Counted from the stretch's first letter, positions 7,569-16,406 are shown. The stretch: DNA of 64,000 bases from Salinicola corii (GCF_008298015.1 NZ_VTPX01000001.1:496001-560000); one strand, 5' to 3'. The notes: generated from the sequence alone by a model not told the origin. Program-made: numbers and translations.

Positions 7569-8357
7569 TCAGAAGGTGCCGGGGTAGGTACCGCCATCGA
7601 GCAGTACGTTCTGGCCGGTCATGTAGGCGGCCTGGCGGCTGCAGAGAAAGGCGCAGACTTCGCCGAACTCCTCGGAGTTGCCGAAGCGGCCGGCGGGTAT
7701 GGCGGCCAGACGCGCCTGGGCGACCTCGTCATGCGTGCGGCCGCTCTTGCTGGCGGCCTTGTCGATACTCCCCCTCAGTCGTTGTGTGTCGAAAGCGCCC
7801 GGCAGCAGGTTGTTGATGGTGACGTTGCGGCTGGCGAGGCCGGACTGGCGTGCGGTGCCCGCGACGAACCCGGTCAGGCCGCTGCGGGCACCGTTGGAGA
7901 GTCCGAGCACGTCGATCGGCGCTTTCACTGCCGACGAGGTGATATTGACGATTCTACCGAAGCCTCGCTCGGCCATGCCATCGACACAGGCTTGAATCAA
8001 CGTGATGGGGGCCAGCATGTTGGCGTCCAGCGCCGCGATCCAGTCGTCCCGGTTCCAGTCGCGGAAGTCGCCGGGCGGTGGGCCGCCGTTGTTGTTGACC
8101 AGGATATCGACCTGGGGCGGCGCGCTTAGCACCGCATCTCTGACGGCCTGGTCGCTGATATCACCGGCCACCGTACGTACTTCGATCGCCGGATTGAGTG
8201 CACGCAGTTCCTGCGCAACTGCGTCGAGCGTTTCCTGCCGGCGAGAGTTGATGACCAGATTGACGCCTTCCTTGGCCAGGGCGATGGCGCAGCCTTTGCC
8301 GAGCCCCTGGCTGGCTGCACAGACGATGGCCCAGCGGCCGTGAATACCGAAATCCAT
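7569..8357 (-). CDS. Short-chain dehydrogenase-like protein with altered active site
   Basis: The 262-residue Rossmann protein resembles the 3-oxoacyl-ACP reductase-like subgroup of short-chain dehydrogenases. Residues 10-22 form the nucleotide-binding turn (AASQGLGKG), and VNNNGGPPPGDF is the NNAG region. The catalytic YxxxK stretch reads SNGAR, so tyrosine is replaced by serine and lysine by arginine. NITSSAVKAP retains the serine. Such a change is seen in a known divergent subgroup whose activity is poorly defined. AAAGGAGAG lies just before the ATG at 8357. It is the last gene of the minus-strand sugar-acid block, following the GntR gene, which suggests a role in that pathway. Confidence 0.82.
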   Translation of the reverse strand: MDFGIHGRWAIVCAASQGLGKGCAIALAKEGVNLVINSRRQETLDAVAQELRALNPAIEVRTVAGDISDQAVRDAVLSAPPQVDILVNNNGGPPPGDFRDWNRDDWIAALDANMLAPITLIQACVDGMAERGFGRIVNITSSAVKAPIDVLGLSNGARSGLTGFVAGTARQSGLASRNVTINNLLPGAFDTQRLRGSIDKAASKSGRTHDEVAQARLAAIPAGRFGNSEEFGEVCAFLCSRQAAYMTGQNVLLDGGTYPGTF

Positions 8358-8449
8358 GATGTCTCTCCTTTCATGAGATCGAGACAGGCATCGCCGGCGT
8401 CGGCTATCGCCACCCGCGGTGACCTGCAGTGAAACGGCGTGTCCGTCGA

Positions 8450-9223
8450 TCAGCCCCCGATCGAGGCAGGCACTTCGCCCAGCAAGGTTTCCGGCATCTC
8501 CATGTCCAGCGCGTCGGCCGTTCCTTGCAGGACGGCCACCGAGGCGAAGAAGGCGTCGCGTGGGCGCCGGGTTCGAATGCACTCCATCAACTGTCGGTGA
8601 CGCTCCAGGCTCTGCTCCGGATCGCTGGCGCTGATGTTGGATGTTTCCACCAGCAGATGAATCGAGGGCTTCAGAATGTGCGAGAGCTGCGTCCAGACGA
8701 TGTTGTGAGTCGCCTTGAAGATGGCCACATGGAAGGCGACGTCGTGGTCGCTGTGAAGCCTCCCGCGGTTGGCCGACTCTGGGTTGTGGAAGTCCTGGCC
8801 CATGCCCTCGAAGGCTTCCTCGATCGCCACGAGGTCTCGCGCGGTGGCGCGCTTGGCCGCGGTCATCGCGACATAGGGTTCGACGTCGAACCTGAAGGCC
8901 AGGATCTCGCGCTGGATACCCGGGTTGGGGGTGGCGAAACGGACCATCCAGTCGGTGACCTGCGGATCGAGAATATTCCACTCGGAGTACGCCCGGACTC
9001 GCGAGCCGTAGCCGGAAATGCGCTCGATGATGCCAGCGTCGACCAGCTGGCGCAGATCGCTGCGCACCGCCGAGCGATTGAGCGCGAACTGCTCGCAGAG
9101 ATCGATCTCCTTGGGTACGAATTCGCCGGGCTGGTAGTGTCCGGCGAAGATCTCCTTGACCAGCGCTTCGGCGACGCTGGGGCGTTGGGGGGAACGAGTT
9201 GGCGGCGCGTCCTTCACGAACAT
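8450..9223 (-). CDS. GntR family (FadR/FCD subgroup) transcriptional regulator
   Basis: This 257-residue protein has an N-terminal winged helix (AEALVKEIFAGHYQPGEFVPKEIDLCEQFALNRSAVRSDLRQLVDAGII) and a C-terminal all-helical FCD domain. Typical metal-binding positions are visible in DHDVAFHVAIFKATHN. FCD regulators of this type (UxuR, DgoR, LgoR relatives) bind sugar acids. It lies between the TRAP transporter genes and the short-chain dehydrogenase on the same strand. It is therefore the likely sugar-acid sensor for the lower half of the cluster (hexonate uptake and altronate branch). Ligand inferred only. Confidence 0.87.
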   Translation of the reverse strand: MFVKDAPPTRSPQRPSVAEALVKEIFAGHYQPGEFVPKEIDLCEQFALNRSAVRSDLRQLVDAGIIERISGYGSRVRAYSEWNILDPQVTDWMVRFATPNPGIQREILAFRFDVEPYVAMTAAKRATARDLVAIEEAFEGMGQDFHNPESANRGRLHSDHDVAFHVAIFKATHNIVWTQLSHILKPSIHLLVETSNISASDPEQSLERHRQLMECIRTRRPRDAFFASVAVLQGTADALDMEMPETLLGEVPASIGG

Positions 9224-9378
9224 CGGGTCTCGGCAGTCGAAGTTGGCTAAGCCGTATGGTCAACATTGGCTTTCTCAACTTCATCTTACCCGTCGGGTCG
9301 CCGAACGCGCGACCTGGAAAGGTCGACATACACCCATGGTCGTATCCGCAAGCTTTCACTCATGGCTTTCAGCGGTGC

Positions 9379-10662
9379 TCAAAACACCCAGTTGGGCAGC
9401 GTCAATGACACCGCTGGCACGAAGGTGACCACCAGCAGCAAGGCGACCAGCAGCAGCCAGTAGGGCACGATGGCGCGAATGAACGCCCCGATCGAGACGC
9501 CGGTGATACTGCAGGTGGTGAACATCACCGTCCCCAGCGGTGGCGTTATCGTGCCGATCGAGGCGTTGAGGATGAAGACGATGCCGAAGTGCACCGGGTC
9601 GATGCCGAACTGGGCGGCGACCGGGGCCAGCAGCGGCGACAGCACGATCAGAATCGCGTTGCCCTCCAGGAACATGCCGAGGACCAGCAGCAGCAGGTTG
9701 GCGATCAGCAGAAACGCCACCGCGCTGCCGACGCCCGAGGAGAGCATCAGGGCGATCTGCTGGGGAATCTGCTCCCAGGTGAGCACGCGGGCGAAGCCCG
9801 AGGCGACGGCGATGATGAACAGCACGTTGACCGAGGCCATCAGCGATTCCCGCGTTGCCACGGCGATGCTGCCCAGCCCCATCTGGCGATAGACGAACAG
9901 GCCGACGATCAGCGCGTAGAGCACTGCCATCGCCCCCGCCTCGGTGGGGGTGAAGATACCGACGCGAATCCCGCCGATCACCACCACCGGCAGCAGCAGG
10001 GCGATGATCCCGGCGCGGGTGACGCTGATCCACTCGTGACGCGATACGCGCTCGCGGCGCGGCTTCTGGTAGCCGAGACGTCGGCACTGGATCGAGACCA
10101 GCACCATCATGGCGACCGCCATCAGCACCCCTGGCACGACGCCGGCCAGGAACAGCCGGCCGATGGAGACGTTGTTGACGTAGCCGTAGACGATCAGCGC
10201 GATGCCCGGCGGTATGGTCGAGGTGATCAGCGACGACGAGGCGGTGATCGCGCTGGAGAACGCCTTGGGGTAGCCGGCCTTGGTCATGCTCGGCACCAGC
10301 AGCTTGGCGTTCATCGCCGCATCGGCAATGTTGGAGCCGGACAGCCCGCCCATGAAGGTGCTCAGCAGCACGTTGGCCTGGGCCAGTCCGCCGTGCAGGC
10401 GGCGGGTCATCAGCTCGGCCAGCTTGAGCAGACGCTCGGTGATGCCGGAGTGATTCATGAACACCCCGGCCATGATGAAAAACGGAATGGCCAGCAGCGA
10501 GATCGACTCCAGCCCGCCGGCGAGGCGCTGGATCAGCATCACCATGGGCTGGTCGGCGCCGATCAGGAAGTAGGCCAGGCTCGACGCGAACAGCGCGAAG
10601 GCAACCGGCGTACCCAGGCAGAACAGGATGAAGAGCGCGACGAGCGCAATGCCAACGGCCAT
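9379..10662 (-). CDS. dctM: TRAP transporter large permease subunit
   Basis: The 427-residue integral membrane protein has the DctM/SiaM architecture of about twelve helices. Family landmarks include PFFIMAGVFMNHSGITERLLKLAE, TFMGGLSGSNIADAAMNAKLLVP and IPPGIALIVYGY. Together with the small permease and periplasmic receptor it forms a sodium-driven TRAP importer for an organic acid. In this setting the substrate is probably a hexonate or hexuronate such as L-galactonate, inferred from neighbours. It starts five bases after the stop of dctQ. Confidence 0.93.
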   Translation of the reverse strand: MAVGIALVALFILFCLGTPVAFALFASSLAYFLIGADQPMVMLIQRLAGGLESISLLAIPFFIMAGVFMNHSGITERLLKLAELMTRRLHGGLAQANVLLSTFMGGLSGSNIADAAMNAKLLVPSMTKAGYPKAFSSAITASSSLITSTIPPGIALIVYGYVNNVSIGRLFLAGVVPGVLMAVAMMVLVSIQCRRLGYQKPRRERVSRHEWISVTRAGIIALLLPVVVIGGIRVGIFTPTEAGAMAVLYALIVGLFVYRQMGLGSIAVATRESLMASVNVLFIIAVASGFARVLTWEQIPQQIALMLSSGVGSAVAFLLIANLLLLVLGMFLEGNAILIVLSPLLAPVAAQFGIDPVHFGIVFILNASIGTITPPLGTVMFTTCSITGVSIGAFIRAIVPYWLLLVALLLVVTFVPAVSLTLPNWVF

Positions 10663-10667
10663 CGATA

Positions 10668-11201
10668 TTACTCCTTGGTGTTCAACACATCGGCGGTCAA
10701 GAGGTCGGCGGTCGCGTCCGGTGAAGCCACACCCCGGTCATCGGTGATCAGGCGCACCAGCCCGTGGTAGAGCATCATGGCGGCGCTGATGGGGATGGCG
10801 ACGTGGATCCAGTAGTAGGGGATCTGCAGCATCGGCGTGCTGCGGAAGCGCGAGAACGGCAGCAGTTCCAGGCCCCAGAACAGCATCGCCAGGGCACAGA
10901 GCATGACGATGCCGATATTGAAGATGCGGGTATTCCAGCGGCTCAGGCGGGGCGGCAACTTGTCGCCCAGCAGGCCGATCAGGACGTGCTCGTTGCGCCG
11001 CACCAGCGCGCTGGCGCCGAGAAACGTCGCCCATACCATCAGCAGCTGCAGGATCTCCTCGCTCCAGGCCAGCGGGGACGAGAACAGATAGCGCATGAAG
11101 ACATTGGCGATGGCGACCAGGAACAGCCCGAACAGTGCCAGGCTGGCGATCACCTCGTCGAGCCGCATCAAACGGTCGACCGCCCTGAAAAGCGTTTGCA
11201 T
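10668..11201 (-). CDS. dctQ: TRAP transporter small permease subunit
   Basis: This 177-residue protein has four hydrophobic helices and the DctQ family pattern (ANVFMRYLFSSPLAWSEEILQLLMVWATFLGAS). It pairs with the large permease encoded immediately downstream. AGGAG lies ten bases before the ATG at 11201, and a short hairpin (11222-11239) stands just ahead of that site. The 183-bp gap separating it from the upstream receptor gene carries an intergenic repeat, unusual within an otherwise tightly packed operon. Confidence 0.92.
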   Translation of the reverse strand: MQTLFRAVDRLMRLDEVIASLALFGLFLVAIANVFMRYLFSSPLAWSEEILQLLMVWATFLGASALVRRNEHVLIGLLGDKLPPRLSRWNTRIFNIGIVMLCALAMLFWGLELLPFSRFRSTPMLQIPYYWIHVAIPISAAMMLYHGLVRLITDDRGVASPDATADLLTADVLNTKE

Positions 11202-11221
11202 GAATATTCAACTCCTAACGG

Positions 11222-11239
11222 CGTGAGCAACAGCTCACG
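11222..11239 (-). promoter_or_regulatory. Hairpin between dctP and dctQ
   Basis: CGTGAGC and GCTCACG form a 7-bp stem with a four-base loop just upstream of the dctQ ribosome-binding site. In the dctP-dctQ-dctM transcript it could limit permease expression or protect the receptor mRNA. That effect is inferred. Confidence 0.4.
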
Positions 11240-11277
11240 TCGCAGCGTTAAACAAAGGAGGATCGATAGCCGAGCGA

Positions 11278-11379
11278 GATGAAGCGCAAGGCGCGCGGGG
11301 CGCAGAAGACGAGACATAACGGGGTGTTAGGCGAGGGCTTCGAGCCCCGCGCAACGCCGCGATTCGCTCGCGCAGGCAT
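11278..11379 (-). repeat. Intergenic repeat, copy A (about 100 bp)
   Basis: This element aligns over its whole length with 22284-22383. On the plus strand both begin GATGAAGCGCAAGGCGC and share GGGGT, CGAGC, CCGCG, AACGC, GCGATTC and GCGCAG blocks in order, ending CAT. It lies inside an operon, between the TRAP receptor and small permease genes, in the same orientation relative to transcription as the other copy. Similar elements are, as I recall, widespread between genes in Halomonas-like bacteria. Confidence 0.75.
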
Positions 11380-11384
11380 CGAGA

Positions 11385-12380
11385 CTAGCCGTTGATGATG
11401 TCGCTGACCTCTTGATAAAGCCCCTCGCTCCACTGCGGAAACGCCTTGGGAATCTCTTCCTGGGCGCGCTCGCGGAACGGCGCGGTATCCACCTCGTGAA
11501 CCTGGACACCGGCATCCTTTAGCTGTTCGAGCGACTTGTCGGTCTCTTTCTCGACCAGGGTTCGCAGGTTCTGGGCCATCTCCTGGCCGGTCTCGGTGAG
11601 AATCTTCTGATCTTCCGGGCTCAACTGCTGCCAGAACGCCTCGCCGGTGACGAAGGGCGCGACCGTGTGCATGTGGGCGGTGAGATTGAGGTTCTTCACC
11701 ACTTCATGGAATTTGCCGCCGTAGAGCACCGGCAGCGGGTTCTCGACACCGTCGACCAGGCCCTGGGCCAGGGAGGGGTAGACGTCGCCCAGGGACATCG
11801 GTGTCGGCACCGCGCCCATTGCCTTGATCGCGGCCACGTACATCGGCGAGTTCTGCACCCGGATCTTGACCCCGGCCAGGTCTTCCGGCGTGGCCACCGG
11901 CTCGCGGGAGAGCAGCTGGCGCACGCCGTAGACGGTGTTGGGAATCACGATGTGATAGCCCGCTTCCTCGACTTTCTGCTCCTGTCCGGCGAACCAGTCG
12001 GAATCGAAGACCTTGAGCTTGCTGTCGAAATCGTCGGCCAGATAGGGCGCGTCCAGTACGGCGAGATCCGGCACCGAACTGATGAAGTTGGAGTAGGCGG
12101 TAATGGTGATCAGCGGCGAGCCGAACCGGGCCTGCTCCATCACTTCGGTCTCGCCGCCGAGCTGGCTGGCGGGAAACGCCTTCAGCGTCAACTCGCCGTC
12201 GCTGGCTTCCTCGACGCTTTTCGCCCACGCCTTGACGGCGACATCGACCGGCTCGCCGGGCTGATTGCCGTAGGCGACGCGAATCTCGGTGGCGGCTTGC
12301 GCTGTGCTGACGAGGGCAAGGGTGCTCACGCTCGCCAGGGCGAGCGAAGCCGTGAATCGGAAAAATCGATGGGTCGTCAT
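11385..12380 (-). CDS. dctP: TRAP transporter periplasmic substrate-binding protein
   Basis: The 331-residue protein starts with a signal peptide (MTTHRFFRFTASLALASVST, cleavage near AQAATEIRVAYG). It then shows the DctP receptor fold, with AVKAWAKSVEEASDGELTLKAFPASQLGG and the LAGVKIRVQNSPMYVAAIKAMGAVPTPM region containing the conserved arginine that binds the carboxylate. It delivers an organic acid to DctQM. Its position directly after the altronate-pathway genes suggests a hexonate or hexuronate ligand (inference). Confidence 0.93.
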   Translation of the reverse strand: MTTHRFFRFTASLALASVSTLALVSTAQAATEIRVAYGNQPGEPVDVAVKAWAKSVEEASDGELTLKAFPASQLGGETEVMEQARFGSPLITITAYSNFISSVPDLAVLDAPYLADDFDSKLKVFDSDWFAGQEQKVEEAGYHIVIPNTVYGVRQLLSREPVATPEDLAGVKIRVQNSPMYVAAIKAMGAVPTPMSLGDVYPSLAQGLVDGVENPLPVLYGGKFHEVVKNLNLTAHMHTVAPFVTGEAFWQQLSPEDQKILTETGQEMAQNLRTLVEKETDKSLEQLKDAGVQVHEVDTAPFRERAQEEIPKAFPQWSEGLYQEVSDIING

Positions 12381-12423
12381 GGGCGTGCTCCAGTGTTGTC
12401 GTCTTGTGGGCTTCTTGCTGGGA

Positions 12424-13557
12424 TCATTGGCTCAACGCGTCGTCGAGCCTGGGTGTGGCGCGCCCCTGGAGGCGTGCTTTATCCACCACCGGTTGCAGCC
12501 GTCGCTGTCGCTTGGCGGCGTGATTCTGGGCGATATCGGCGAGGCTATGATCGAGAAAGGGGTTGGCGAAGCGCTCCAGCGTCACGGCCAGATAGCGCTG
12601 CAATCGGGTCATCGGCAGCTCGGTGGCCAGCGTCGGCAGGACCTCGTCTTCGAGCACGGCATGCAGCGGGTCGACCAGCGCGGAGTGCTCCATCGCCTCG
12701 CGCACGAATTCGACCGGCCGGCCCTCGCGCTGCCATCGATCGACCAGATAGGTGTGGGCGAGATTGAGAATGTGCAATTTGCACATCGCCTGCGGGCCCA
12801 GGTCATCGACGATCTCGACATCCGAGTGGGTGCAGGGAATCGCCATGCCGGGTCTGCGCTGGATGGCCCAGAGCGCGTAGGGCTCGGCGATCGCGCCGAG
12901 CGGCTCGAGCGGTTCCGAGACGATACGATCCACCAGCGTATCGGCCCATACGCAGCGGTTATCGAGCCAGTCCAGAAAGGCCTCGCTGTCCGGGGTTCCT
13001 GCGCCGTCGCGGCGGGCCATCGCCGTCACCAGCGATTGCAACCGGCTGGCGCTGTGCTCGATCAGCTCGCAGGGCAGGATCGTCAGGCCGTCGTTGCCGG
13101 CCTCGAAGCGCGCCCGCAGCAAGTGGGTCAGCTTGCCGGGAAAGCTCGCCGGCACGGTGGCGAGACTCGAGTCGTCGCCGATCTCGTAGCCGTTGTCGGC
13201 GGTATTGGAGACGATGATGCGGGCGTGCTCGATTACGTGGCGCTCGAGCGCGTCCCACTGCTCGGCGGCGATCAGGCAGCCGGCGACGCTGTCGACGGTC
13301 TGCTCGCGGTCGATGGCCTCGCCGTCGCGTCGGCCGCGAATCCGCACGGGGTAGCGGCGCCGCTCGGCCAGCAGGCGCGCCTTGCGCTTGCCTTCCTCGC
13401 GGGTCGAACTCTGCACCACCAGAATGCGCTGGTCGCTCTCTCCGCTCTCCAGCGATTCGGAGACCAGCGCGTCGACATGGGCGAGCAGAAAACGCCCGGT
13501 GCCGAACTGAACGATCCCGGCGTCGCGGTAGTCGTTGGTGTGCCTGGAGAGCGTCAT
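12424..13557 (-). CDS. uxaB: Tagaturonate reductase-like, mannitol dehydrogenase family
   Basis: The 377-residue protein belongs to the polyol/mannitol dehydrogenase superfamily. It shows the UxaB pattern: GIVQFGTGRFLLAHVD at the nucleotide-binding N-terminus, IIVSNTADNGYEI, ILPCELIEH, and CVWADTLVDRIVSEP before the catalytic KLHILNLAHT helix. It should interconvert D-tagaturonate and D-altronate with NADH. It is about 100 residues shorter than E. coli UxaB. The ATG overlaps the upstream altronate dehydratase stop by four bases (13554-13557), indicating coupled translation. An open frame continues far upstream but does not encode this protein. Confidence 0.82.
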   Translation of the reverse strand: MTLSRHTNDYRDAGIVQFGTGRFLLAHVDALVSESLESGESDQRILVVQSSTREEGKRKARLLAERRRYPVRIRGRRDGEAIDREQTVDSVAGCLIAAEQWDALERHVIEHARIIVSNTADNGYEIGDDSSLATVPASFPGKLTHLLRARFEAGNDGLTILPCELIEHSASRLQSLVTAMARRDGAGTPDSEAFLDWLDNRCVWADTLVDRIVSEPLEPLGAIAEPYALWAIQRRPGMAIPCTHSDVEIVDDLGPQAMCKLHILNLAHTYLVDRWQREGRPVEFVREAMEHSALVDPLHAVLEDEVLPTLATELPMTRLQRYLAVTLERFANPFLDHSLADIAQNHAAKRQRRLQPVVDKARLQGRATPRLDDALSQ

Positions 13558-15215
13558 AGCGAGACCCCGCGCTTCCAGGGAATGAAGTCGTGCTGGGAGA
13601 GGCGCTGGGCGTGCGAGTGGTGACGCCCCGAGGCGACCTCGATGCACAGCGTCAGCAGCTCTTCCGCCAGTTCGTCGATGCTGCGTTCGCCGCGCACGAT
13701 GGGGCCGGCGTCGAAATCGATGATGTCGCGCATGCGCGTGGCCAGTTCGCTGTTGCTGGCGATCTTGAGCACCGGTGTCACCGGGTTGCCGGTGGGCGTG
13801 CCGAGCCCGGTGGTGAACAGGATCAGGTTGGCGCCGGATCCGGCCAGGGCGGTGGTCGATTCCACATCGTTGCCCGGGGTGCAGAGCAGGCTGAGCCCGG
13901 CGCGGCGGTGGGGTTCGGTGTAGTCGAGCACGTCGACCACCGGGCCATCGCCGCCTTTCTTGGCCGCGCCGGCGGATTTCATCGCGTCGGTGATCAGGCC
14001 GTCGCGGATATTGCCCGGCGAAGGGTTCATGGAGAAATCGGCCCCCACCGCGGCGGCGTGGCGCTGATAGGCCTGCATCAGATCGCGGAAGCGTCCGGCG
14101 ACGCCCGCGTCGGTGCAGCGGGCGACCAGCTCGTGCTCGACCCCGCACAGCTCCGGGAACTCGGCGAGAATGCCGCTGCCGCCGAGGGCGACCAGGCGAT
14201 CGACCACGCCGCCCACCAGCGGATTGGCGGAGATCCCGGAGAAACCGTCGGAGCCGCCACACTCGACGCCGAGCGTGAGCTTGGAGAGCGGCGCCGGCTG
14301 ACGCGGGATACGGTCGGCGGCCGCCAGGCCGTCGAAGATCGACTGCAGCGCATTGCGGATCAGGGCCTCCTCGCTGGGTGAAGACTGCTGGTCGAAGTAG
14401 TCCACCGTTCGCAGTTGCTGCGGGTCGCGCTGGGCCACCGCCGCCTTGAGCATCTGGATCTGCGCCTTCTGGCAGCCGAGGCTCAGCACCGTCGCGCCGG
14501 CCACGTTGGGGTGGCAGATGTAGCCGGCCAGCAGCTGGCACAGCGCTTCGGCATCGTCGTCGGTGCCGCCGCAGCCCAGGGTATGGGTCAGAAAGCGCAC
14601 GCCGTCGACATTGGGGAAGCGTGTTGGCGCTTGCGACTCGAAAGGGTTGCCGAACGAGGCATCGAGCATCCCGTCCAGCATCTGCCGCGCCATGCGCTTG
14701 TAGTCGCGATAAGGGTCGTCGCCCAGCGCATCGGCGACGCACTGGCGCAGCACCTCGATATTGCGGTTCTCGCAGAACACCAGCGGGATCACCAGCCAGA
14801 GGTTGGCGGTGCCGACACTGCCGTCGGGGCGATGGAAGCCGTCGAAGGTCGCGCCCTGGAAGCGCGTCACCTCCGGCGGCGTCCAGCTCCTGCTGCCGGG
14901 CTGGACGTCATCGCTCTCCGTGGCGTGGGCGACGTTGTCCACGCTGATGACGCCGCCCGCGGGGATGGCTTGCGTCGCCTTGCCCACGGTGACGCCGTAC
15001 ATGGTGACGATATCCCCCGGCGACAGCGCCTGGAGCGTGAACTTGTGCTTGTGGCGGACATTGTCGGCAAGGGCGATATCGCGGTCGTCGATCACGACCC
15101 GGCGGCCGGCGGGCAGGTCGGTCAGCGCCACCGCCACGTTGTCGCGCGGGTGGATGCGCAGGGTGATCCGGGTCGGGCTGTCGGTACCGATGGTGTCGAG
15201 GCGGGTATCGCTCAT
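13554..15215 (-). CDS. uxaA: Altronate dehydratase family protein (full-length, SAF plus C-terminal domain)
   Basis: The 553-residue protein has an N-terminal SAF domain (about residues 15-90, HPRDNVAVALTDLPAG ... HKHKFTLQAL) and the large catalytic domain of altronate/galactarate dehydratases. Landmarks are THTLGCGGTDDDAEALC, LSLGCQKAQIQ, LGVECGGSDGFSGISANP and LLCTPGNDVESTTAL, with iron-binding cysteines and histidines. It normally removes water from D-altronate to give 2-keto-3-deoxygluconate. In this cluster it might alternatively dehydrate L-fuconate, because no enolase-type fuconate dehydratase is seen. Both its gene boundaries overlap neighbours as ATGA. The start at 15215 begins MSDTRLDTIGTDSP. 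Confidence 0.88.
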   Translation of the reverse strand: MSDTRLDTIGTDSPTRITLRIHPRDNVAVALTDLPAGRRVVIDDRDIALADNVRHKHKFTLQALSPGDIVTMYGVTVGKATQAIPAGGVISVDNVAHATESDDVQPGSRSWTPPEVTRFQGATFDGFHRPDGSVGTANLWLVIPLVFCENRNIEVLRQCVADALGDDPYRDYKRMARQMLDGMLDASFGNPFESQAPTRFPNVDGVRFLTHTLGCGGTDDDAEALCQLLAGYICHPNVAGATVLSLGCQKAQIQMLKAAVAQRDPQQLRTVDYFDQQSSPSEEALIRNALQSIFDGLAAADRIPRQPAPLSKLTLGVECGGSDGFSGISANPLVGGVVDRLVALGGSGILAEFPELCGVEHELVARCTDAGVAGRFRDLMQAYQRHAAAVGADFSMNPSPGNIRDGLITDAMKSAGAAKKGGDGPVVDVLDYTEPHRRAGLSLLCTPGNDVESTTALAGSGANLILFTTGLGTPTGNPVTPVLKIASNSELATRMRDIIDFDAGPIVRGERSIDELAEELLTLCIEVASGRHHSHAQRLSQHDFIPWKRGVSL

Positions 15216-16255
15216 GATTCGACCTCCGCGGTTGCGGCATCCAGCGTCACCATCGCCTTGATCACGCCACTGGCGGGTGCGCACCACTGGGGCATCAGCG
15301 TCGGCAACTCCTCGAGCCGACCCCGGTGGGTGATCAGCGGCTCGGTGAGGAGGTCGCCACTGGCCATCAGCCGGGTGACGGTCTCGAAGTCCTCCCGCGT
15401 GGCGTTGCGGCTGCCCAGCAGGGTCAGTTCCTTCCTGTGGAAGTCCGGATCGCTGAAACTGATGTCGGCCTTGACCACGCTCACCAGCACATAGCGACCG
15501 CCGTGGCCGGCGAAGTCGAAGCCGCGGATCATCGCCTCGGGATTGCCGGTGGCATCGAACACCACGTCGGCCAGGGCGCCGTCGTTGAGCGCCTCGATCC
15601 CGGCGGTCACGTCGTCCTCGACGGCGTGCCAGACGGCGTCGGCGCCGAGCGCGTCGCGACAGAGCGCCAGGCGATCGCGATTGGTGTCGACCATCGCCAC
15701 CCGCGCGCCGCGACTCTTGGCCACCTGCAGTACGCCAATGCCGATCGGGCCGGCACCCACCACCACCACCAGTTCGTCTCTTTCGACCTGGCCGCGGCGG
15801 ACGGCGTGGGCGCCGATCGCCTGACACTCGACCAGCGCCAAGGCTTCCGCCGACAGCCCGGGCACCGGCACCAGATGCGACGCCGGGACGTTGAGCCACT
15901 CCGCCATGCCGCCGTCGCGATGCACGCCGACCACCTCGAGACGCTGGCAGCAGTTGGTACTGCCCTGGCGACAGGCGCGGCATTCGCCGCAGTGGAGGTA
16001 GGGGATCACGTAGACTGGCTGGCCAATGAGTTCGGGGGAGACATCGTCGCCGGTCAGCACCACCTCGCCGCTGAGTTCGTGACCCAGCACGCGGGGGTAG
16101 GCGAAGTAGGGCTGATTGCCGCCGAAGGCGTGAATATCGGTGCCGCAGATGCCGATACGGCGAATCGCCACCAGCGCCTCGCCGGGCCCGCAATCGGGCA
16201 CCGGCCGGTCGATGACGGCCATCTCGCCGGGCTTCGAACAGACGACGACTTGCAT
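15212..16255 (-). CDS. Zinc-dependent alcohol dehydrogenase, L-galactonate 5-dehydrogenase-like
   Basis: The 347-residue medium-chain dehydrogenase has catalytic-zinc ligands in GICGTDIHAFGGN and LGHELSGEVV. Four structural-zinc cysteines lie in LHCGECRACRQGSTNCC, and the nucleotide-binding glycines are in VVVGAGPIGIGVLQVAK. It resembles RspB/LgoD enzymes that oxidise L-galactonate at C5 to D-tagaturonate. Followed by tagaturonate reductase and altronate dehydratase it gives a complete L-galactonate to 2-keto-3-deoxygluconate route. The start MQVVVCSKPGE at 16255 precedes the domain directly. Substrate is inferred from context. Confidence 0.85.
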   Translation of the reverse strand: MQVVVCSKPGEMAVIDRPVPDCGPGEALVAIRRIGICGTDIHAFGGNQPYFAYPRVLGHELSGEVVLTGDDVSPELIGQPVYVIPYLHCGECRACRQGSTNCCQRLEVVGVHRDGGMAEWLNVPASHLVPVPGLSAEALALVECQAIGAHAVRRGQVERDELVVVVGAGPIGIGVLQVAKSRGARVAMVDTNRDRLALCRDALGADAVWHAVEDDVTAGIEALNDGALADVVFDATGNPEAMIRGFDFAGHGGRYVLVSVVKADISFSDPDFHRKELTLLGSRNATREDFETVTRLMASGDLLTEPLITHRGRLEELPTLMPQWCAPASGVIKAMVTLDAATAEVES

Positions 16256-16367
16256 GTGTGGACTCCTGAAACGCCGACCTCGTATGTCAAAGGAACAAAG
16301 GTCGGACCATTGCGTGGACGGTCGGCCCGGCGGGATACCCAAATCGCCGGGCGTAAGATCGATCGAA

Positions 16368-16398
16368 GGGGCCGGCCCGACTCGGCGGGCTCGGCCCC
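16368..16398 (-). promoter_or_regulatory. Long GC-rich hairpin between the sugar-binding protein and dehydrogenase genes
   Basis: GGGGCCG pairs with CGGCCCC, and inside it GCCCG pairs with CGGGC, giving a 12-bp stem with one bulged base. It begins nine bases past the binding-protein stop codon and has no T tract. It is probably an mRNA-stabilising or partial-termination structure, common after binding-protein genes. Confidence 0.5.
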
Positions 16399-16406
16399 GG
16401 CTCGGG

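Noticed and set aside
12424-14742. Long open frame of 772 codons suggesting a fusion enzyme
   Set aside because: Only the part from 13557 downward matches tagaturonate reductase; the upstream part is an antisense-style arginine-rich reading of the altronate dehydratase gene in another frame.
13554-16193. Long open frame of 879 codons
   Set aside because: The true altronate dehydratase starts at 15215; the extension is the wrong frame of the dehydrogenase gene.
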